DNA of 8,988 nt from Candidatus Nanohalarchaeota archaeon (GTDB taxonomy: Archaea > EX4484-52 > B79-G9): NCBI GenBank assembly GCA_030635525.1, contig DAOVYR010000031.1, positions 1-8,988 of the forward strand, written 5' to 3'. Position numbers and translations under genes: made by a program. Below the pieces are notes generated by a model that saw nothing but the letters and a program-made list of their open reading frames with translations, had not been told where the DNA came from and did no database searches. Below are positions 6,011 to 8,988 of this stretch, piece by piece; position 1 is the stretch's first letter, and the number at the start of each line of letters is the position of its first letter.

Positions 6011-6814
6011 AGTTTCCTGTGGTAGGTGTGCGGATATATAATTTGAGATTGAGATAATTTCGTCCTGACAGAGTTCATACACTTTCTTTTCTTTCAGGGG
6101 CATGTTCTCTGCGACGTCTTTTGATGCATCTTTGCTGAGGTCAAACATGTGCCTTGAATGGTAAAATGATTTTTTTGCCTTCTGGTTTTTGTGGCAGAAT
6201 AGTGCGCTTACTGTCTTTTTGAACACATTTTCGTCTTTTACCCGGGGGTTTTTCTTTTTAGGGATAAGGCGCACTATGGCAGAATCGACTTTTGGTGCAG
6301 GATAGTAACTGGTTTTTGGTACTTTTGCGATATATTCCGGTGTGAAGTAATATTGCGTCATTACGGATATTTTTGAGTAGTCTCTTTCTCCTGCTTTTGC
6401 TATGAGGCGCTTTGCGAACTCTTTCTGATACATGAGGACTGCGGGCTTTCCAATCTCTCCCAGTTTGATGGTGAGTTTTCCGGAGATTGAGTATGGGATG
6501 TTTGATACGCATTTGTCAAACGGCGGGTAATCTATCTTGAGTGCATCGTTGTTTATTATTTCAATTGTGTCTTTGTATTCATTTTTCAGAAGGTTCGCAA
6601 GTGATGTGTCGAGTTCTATCACTATTACTTTTTTTGCAAGTTTTATGAGTTCTATTGTGAGTGTGCCCGGGCCAGGTCCGATTTCGAGGATTGTCTCGCT
6701 TTTTTTTATGTCTGCTGCATCAATCTCTTTTTTGATGGCATTGCTATCCACCAGGAAATGCTGGTCAAGGTTCTTTTTTGGATGTATGTTGTATTTTTTG
6801 AGCAGGTTTAGCAT
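5999..6814 (-). CDS. rsmA: Dimethyladenosine rRNA methyltransferase (KsgA/Dim1/RsmA)
   Basis: Transfers four methyl groups from S-adenosylmethionine to two adjacent adenines in the 3'-terminal hairpin of 16S rRNA, a late check in small-subunit assembly. The 271 residues carry the family motifs in order: KKNLDQHFLVD (13-23, usual KKxxGQxFL), SAM motif I ILEIGPGPGTLTIE (42-55), acidic E67-D69 of motif II in VIELD, NNDALKID (88-95), catalytic NIPYSIS (105-111, NxPY), and PAPKVDSAIVRL (172-183), followed by the helical C-terminal domain. Asn-Leu-Asp replaces the usual basic/Gly residues in the first motif, a minor variation. No Shine-Dalgarno precedes the ATG; a TATA-like TTTAAAA 25 bases upstream suggests a leaderless message. 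Convergent with glnA, sharing four bases and a hairpin at the stops, so both proteins end in EQT. Confidence 0.96.
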   Translation of the reverse strand: MLNLLKKYNIHPKKNLDQHFLVDSNAIKKEIDAADIKKSETILEIGPGPGTLTIELIKLAKKVIVIELDTSLANLLKNEYKDTIEIINNDALKIDYPPFDKCVSNIPYSISGKLTIKLGEIGKPAVLMYQKEFAKRLIAKAGERDYSKISVMTQYYFTPEYIAKVPKTSYYPAPKVDSAIVRLIPKKKNPRVKDENVFKKTVSALFCHKNQKAKKSFYHSRHMFDLSKDASKDVAENMPLKEKKVYELCQDEIISISNYISAHLPQETEQT

Positions 6815-6835
6815 AATCTGTAATTGATGTTCATA

Positions 6836-6842
6836 GTTTTAA
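6836..6842 (-). promoter_or_regulatory. TATA-like box of rsmA (leaderless)
   Basis: Minus strand TTTAAAA within CTTTAAAACT, centred about 25 bases before the rsmA ATG at 6814. This is consistent with transcription starting at the start codon. Confidence 0.45.
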
Positions 6843-6901
6843 AGATTGTTACCGGACCTTCTGATGTCCCAAAGAACAGGTTTATTTCTGGAATCCGTTA
6901 A

Positions 6902-6910
6902 TTATATATA
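6902..6910 (+). promoter_or_regulatory. TATA box upstream of the cysteine-rich secreted protein
   Basis: TTATATATA is the best plus-strand TATA match in the 188-base gap after rsmA. Transcription would begin near 6932, leaving a leader of about 70 bases. A second candidate, TAAATATAG around 6942-6950, would shorten it to about 30. AGGGG at 6990-6994, eight bases before the ATG, is a plausible ribosome-binding site. Confidence 0.5.
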
Positions 6911-7002
6911 CTACCTTAGAACAGAGTTTATGATAATGTAGTAAATATAGTAATTAATAGAATTTAGAATTATGTGTGTTTTAGAGACCAGGGGTTTAAC
7001 AT

Positions 7003-8988
7003 ATGAAATCATATAAGGTTAATCTGTTTGTATTGTGTGTATTTATATTATCTATGCTTATTCTTTCAGTGAATACGTTTGCCCAAGGGTCACAAAACTG
7101 TATCCAATGTTCTGACTGTGAACTGTTTGAGACATGGAAATCCATGTGCACTTTTACTTATCAGATATGCATTATCCAGGGTCTGCCGGAAAGTTTTTGT
7201 CTTGACCAAAAATCTCAGTGCGAAAAAAATATAGATGACCTGATTGCAGAATGTGAAAGGATTTGTAAAGACAGTTGCGAGGAAACAGATACCTGCCCGG
7301 ATAATGTTTGCGCAACTGGCGAGAACTGTCCTGCTGATGCGAATGCATGCGGGGATACGATGTGTTATGAGCCGACATGCCTTGATGGATGTAGCATGGT
7401 CGCTGTTCCTTCGGGTTCAACTGATGAGTCATGCAGTAATGATAGAGGGTGCACAAACACACCCTGTTCCTGTGACGGGAGCGGCAACTGTATTAGTGAA
7501 CAAGAGTCTGATTGTCACACACATGCCCGTCATGAATGGCTTGAGGATAATGATTATGACATACAGGTCATAGAGGAAGGATGCAGTGATACGTGCGGCA
7601 AAGAATATTTGATTGAGATCAGGGAGAGGTCAAACCCGCACTGTGGTGAGAGGTTATGGGTATGGCTTGAGCCAGGAATTGATCTGCTGGATACGGGTAA
7701 CTGTTACAGGGTTGTAATCGGTGATGATTCGGACTGCGGTCATATTATCACACAGTCTGGTGGCGCGATTACCTGTCGTGGATGTGAGGATTCCGATACA
7801 TGTGAGATTGACATTTCTTTTGATAAGGAACAATATTGTGTGGATGACTCAATAACGATGACAGTACAGCTAAAGGAGAATAATTTATTGACTGACTATG
7901 ATGAAATAAGAGCCGTCGTGCACTTACCCGGTGGGGGTGGTGTGGATGTCACTGAAAGGATTGATAGAAGATCACAGGGTACATATACAATAGACGGATT
8001 TGTGGGCAGTGCGGGCCAGCGGACATTGGAGGTAGAGTCGCGATTCGGGACATGTGATATGGTAGAAGATGCAACTTATAATGTACTTTCCTCGAGCAGT
8101 CCTGAATGTCGTGGTGAGGATGCTGAAGTCTGTAATGTGGAAATATCCTTTGATAAAGAGTCTTATTGTCCGGGTGATGATATAACGATTACAGCGGAAT
8201 TTTATGAGAGTGGTGCTTTATCCACCCCGGACTCATATGAAGTTAGCCTGCATAAATCTGGCACAACAAGAGATATAACTGAACACTTCAGATTTTCGTC
8301 TTTAGGGGTTTATACCAGCAGTAACACTGTTGGTATCCCAGGGCAGAGGACTGTGAATATCGGGGCTGTATTTCCAGGCTGTGATGCAAGTGATTCTCAA
8401 TCCTTCACAGTTCATTCAAGTGACAGTCCGGAATGCAGTGGTGGTGGCGATGAAACATGTCCGGATGCTGAATGCTCAAGCGGTGAGAACTGTCCACAGG
8501 ATGCCGTTGACTGTCTTGACAGGATGTGCTATGAACCAACATGCACAGACGGATGCGGTGAGACTGTTGTTCCTTCGGGTTCTGGCGACGAATCATGCAA
8601 TCATGACCGTGGATGCACAAGTCCGCCATGCTCATGCGACGGCGACGGAAACTGCGCAAGTGAATCTGATTCTGATTGTCACGCTCATGCCAATCCCACG
8701 TGGGTTGATGATGGTATGTATAAGATAAGGGTCAATGAGGTCGGATGTATGCAGCAGGGTTGTGCTGAAGGAGATGGTGAGGCAAGAGAGGCCTTGATTG
8801 AGATTATGGAGGGTGATCATTGCGGTGAAGAATACTGGCTATGGATTGATACAGGGATGAGCCCAAATTTGCCAGATGCAGGTACATGCTATGATGCAGA
8901 AATATTTACGAATATGCACGGAGCTGAGTGCGGGCATGTTGTTCGATATCTTATGAATGTTATTGATTGTCCTGTGTGTGAGGAGGAA
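7003..8988 (+). CDS. Secreted cysteine-rich modular protein, partial (C-terminus beyond window)
   Basis: Open for 662 codons from ATG 7003 to the window edge with no stop. I do not recognise a named family. Residues 1-27 are a signal peptide (Lys at 2 and 5, hydrophobic 7-22, likely cut after TFA at 27). Residues 28-95 are helical-looking and Cys-rich (C33, C36, C39 ... C92). Module A1 (98-261) is a Cys knot-like stretch, then a beta-rich part with YDIQVIEEGC and LWVWLEPG. B1 (267-376) and B2 (377-485) look like Ig-like beta-sandwiches opening ISFDKExYC. A2 (486-659) repeats A1. There are 58 cysteines after the signal peptide, about 9%, and many Asp/Glu, suggesting dense disulfides and possibly calcium sites (DGDGN 546-550). 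It has its own promoter. Likely an extracellular or surface protein for adhesion or envelope structure; this role is inferred. No membrane anchor is visible yet. Confidence 0.9.
   Translation, partial: MKSYKVNLFVLCVFILSMLILSVNTFAQGSQNCIQCSDCELFETWKSMCTFTYQICIIQGLPESFCLDQKSQCEKNIDDLIAECERICKDSCEETDTCPDNVCATGENCPADANACGDTMCYEPTCLDGCSMVAVPSGSTDESCSNDRGCTNTPCSCDGSGNCISEQESDCHTHARHEWLEDNDYDIQVIEEGCSDTCGKEYLIEIRERSNPHCGERLWVWLEPGIDLLDTGNCYRVVIGDDSDCGHIITQSGGAITCRGCEDSDTCEIDISFDKEQYCVDDSITMTVQLKENNLLTDYDEIRAVVHLPGGGGVDVTERIDRRSQGTYTIDGFVGSAGQRTLEVESRFGTCDMVEDATYNVLSSSSPECRGEDAEVCNVEISFDKESYCPGDDITITAEFYESGALSTPDSYEVSLHKSGTTRDITEHFRFSSLGVYTSSNTVGIPGQRTVNIGAVFPGCDASDSQSFTVHSSDSPECSGGGDETCPDAECSSGENCPQDAVDCLDRMCYEPTCTDGCGETVVPSGSGDESCNHDRGCTSPPCSCDGDGNCASESDSDCHAHANPTWVDDGMYKIRVNEVGCMQQGCAEGDGEAREALIEIMEGDHCGEEYWLWIDTGMSPNLPDAGTCYDAEIFTNMHGAECGHVVRYLMNVIDCPVCEEE
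7294..7785 (+). repeat. Module A1 of the secreted protein (first cysteine-rich unit)
   Basis: Residues 98-261, 20 cysteines. Its first 74 residues match residues 486-559 of A2 at 51 of 74 positions (69%), and all 13 cysteines there keep the same spacing. Shared stretches include MCYEPTC, VPSGS, DESC, CSCDG and DSDCH or ESDCH. The following part (172-261) is less alike but keeps seven corresponding cysteines. Confidence 0.85.
7801..8457 (+). repeat. Tandem Ig-like modules B1 and B2
   Basis: B1 is residues 267-376 and B2 377-485. Both open with Cys-x-(I/V)-(D/E)-ISFDKE-x-YC with the two cysteines 12 apart, continue with DDSITMTVQL or DDITITAEF, share the element GQRT before the last strands, and close with SPEC. 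Each has four cysteines in matching order. The opening resembles the first strands of MG2-like or bacterial Ig-like domains, which is a resemblance rather than an assignment. Confidence 0.75.
8458..8979 (+). repeat. Module A2 of the secreted protein (second cysteine-rich unit)
   Basis: Residues 486-659, 20 cysteines, each with a counterpart in A1. The first 13 are offset by exactly 388 residues; the rest differ by small insertions. DNA identity is visibly lower than protein identity (the longest shared run I see is the 14 bases GTTCCTTCGGGTTC), so the duplication is old and constrained at protein level. The end, CPVCEEE, parallels CRGCEDS, which in A1 leads straight into a B module. Confidence 0.85.

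Noticed and set aside
7172..8820. Plus- and minus-strand open frames inside the secreted-protein gene (for example 7244-7573, 8381-8728, 8405-8659)
   Set aside because: The frame from 7003 is open for 662 codons, has a signal peptide and internal repeats. The others are out-of-frame readings of the same repeated DNA, which is why similar ones appear over both A modules.
1..8988. tRNA, rRNA, CRISPR array or insertion sequence
   Set aside because: I saw no cloverleaf, rRNA-like stretch, regularly spaced direct repeats or transposase motifs on either strand. A small RNA in 4340-4620 stays possible and is listed separately.

Overview
This window looks like part of an archaeal chromosome, probably from an uncultivated lineage; I cannot place it further. 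The evidence is an archaeal/eukaryal-type prolyl-tRNA synthetase with its C-terminal Cys4 domain, an archaeal-style KsgA/Dim1 dimethyltransferase, a compact Lrp/AsnC regulator, and TATA-like boxes 25-27 bases ahead of start codons, which suggests leaderless transcripts. Most of the sequence is housekeeping; the last 2 kb is accessory.

Layout. On the minus strand, reading right to left, are a NIF3/DUF34-like protein (3649-2891), a YggS/PLPBP-type PLP-binding protein (2865-2224) in the same apparent transcript, and proS (2137-20) with its own promoter. The ProRS carries an N-terminal PheRS-like B3/4 domain, an unusual fusion. An Lrp/AsnC regulator (4189-3746, minus) is divergent from glnA (4656-6002, plus). 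The roughly 0.47 kb between them holds promoters, palindromes and three back-to-back hairpins. glnA and the convergent rsmA (6814-5999) overlap by four bases inside a perfect inverted repeat, so both proteins end in Glu-Gln-Thr.

From 7003 to the right edge runs a 662-codon reading frame with no stop inside the window. It encodes a secreted, cysteine-rich (58 Cys after the signal peptide) modular protein with internal duplications in an A-B-B-A order. It is the least described gene here.

How the genes work together: Lrp plus glnA form a plausible nitrogen/amino-acid control pair. proS and rsmA serve translation. The NIF3-like and PLPBP genes are a small pair of unknown shared purpose. The plus strand is G+T-rich through nearly the whole window except about 3720-4560 (lrp and its upstream region), where it turns A+C-rich, as if that block had been inverted or brought in.
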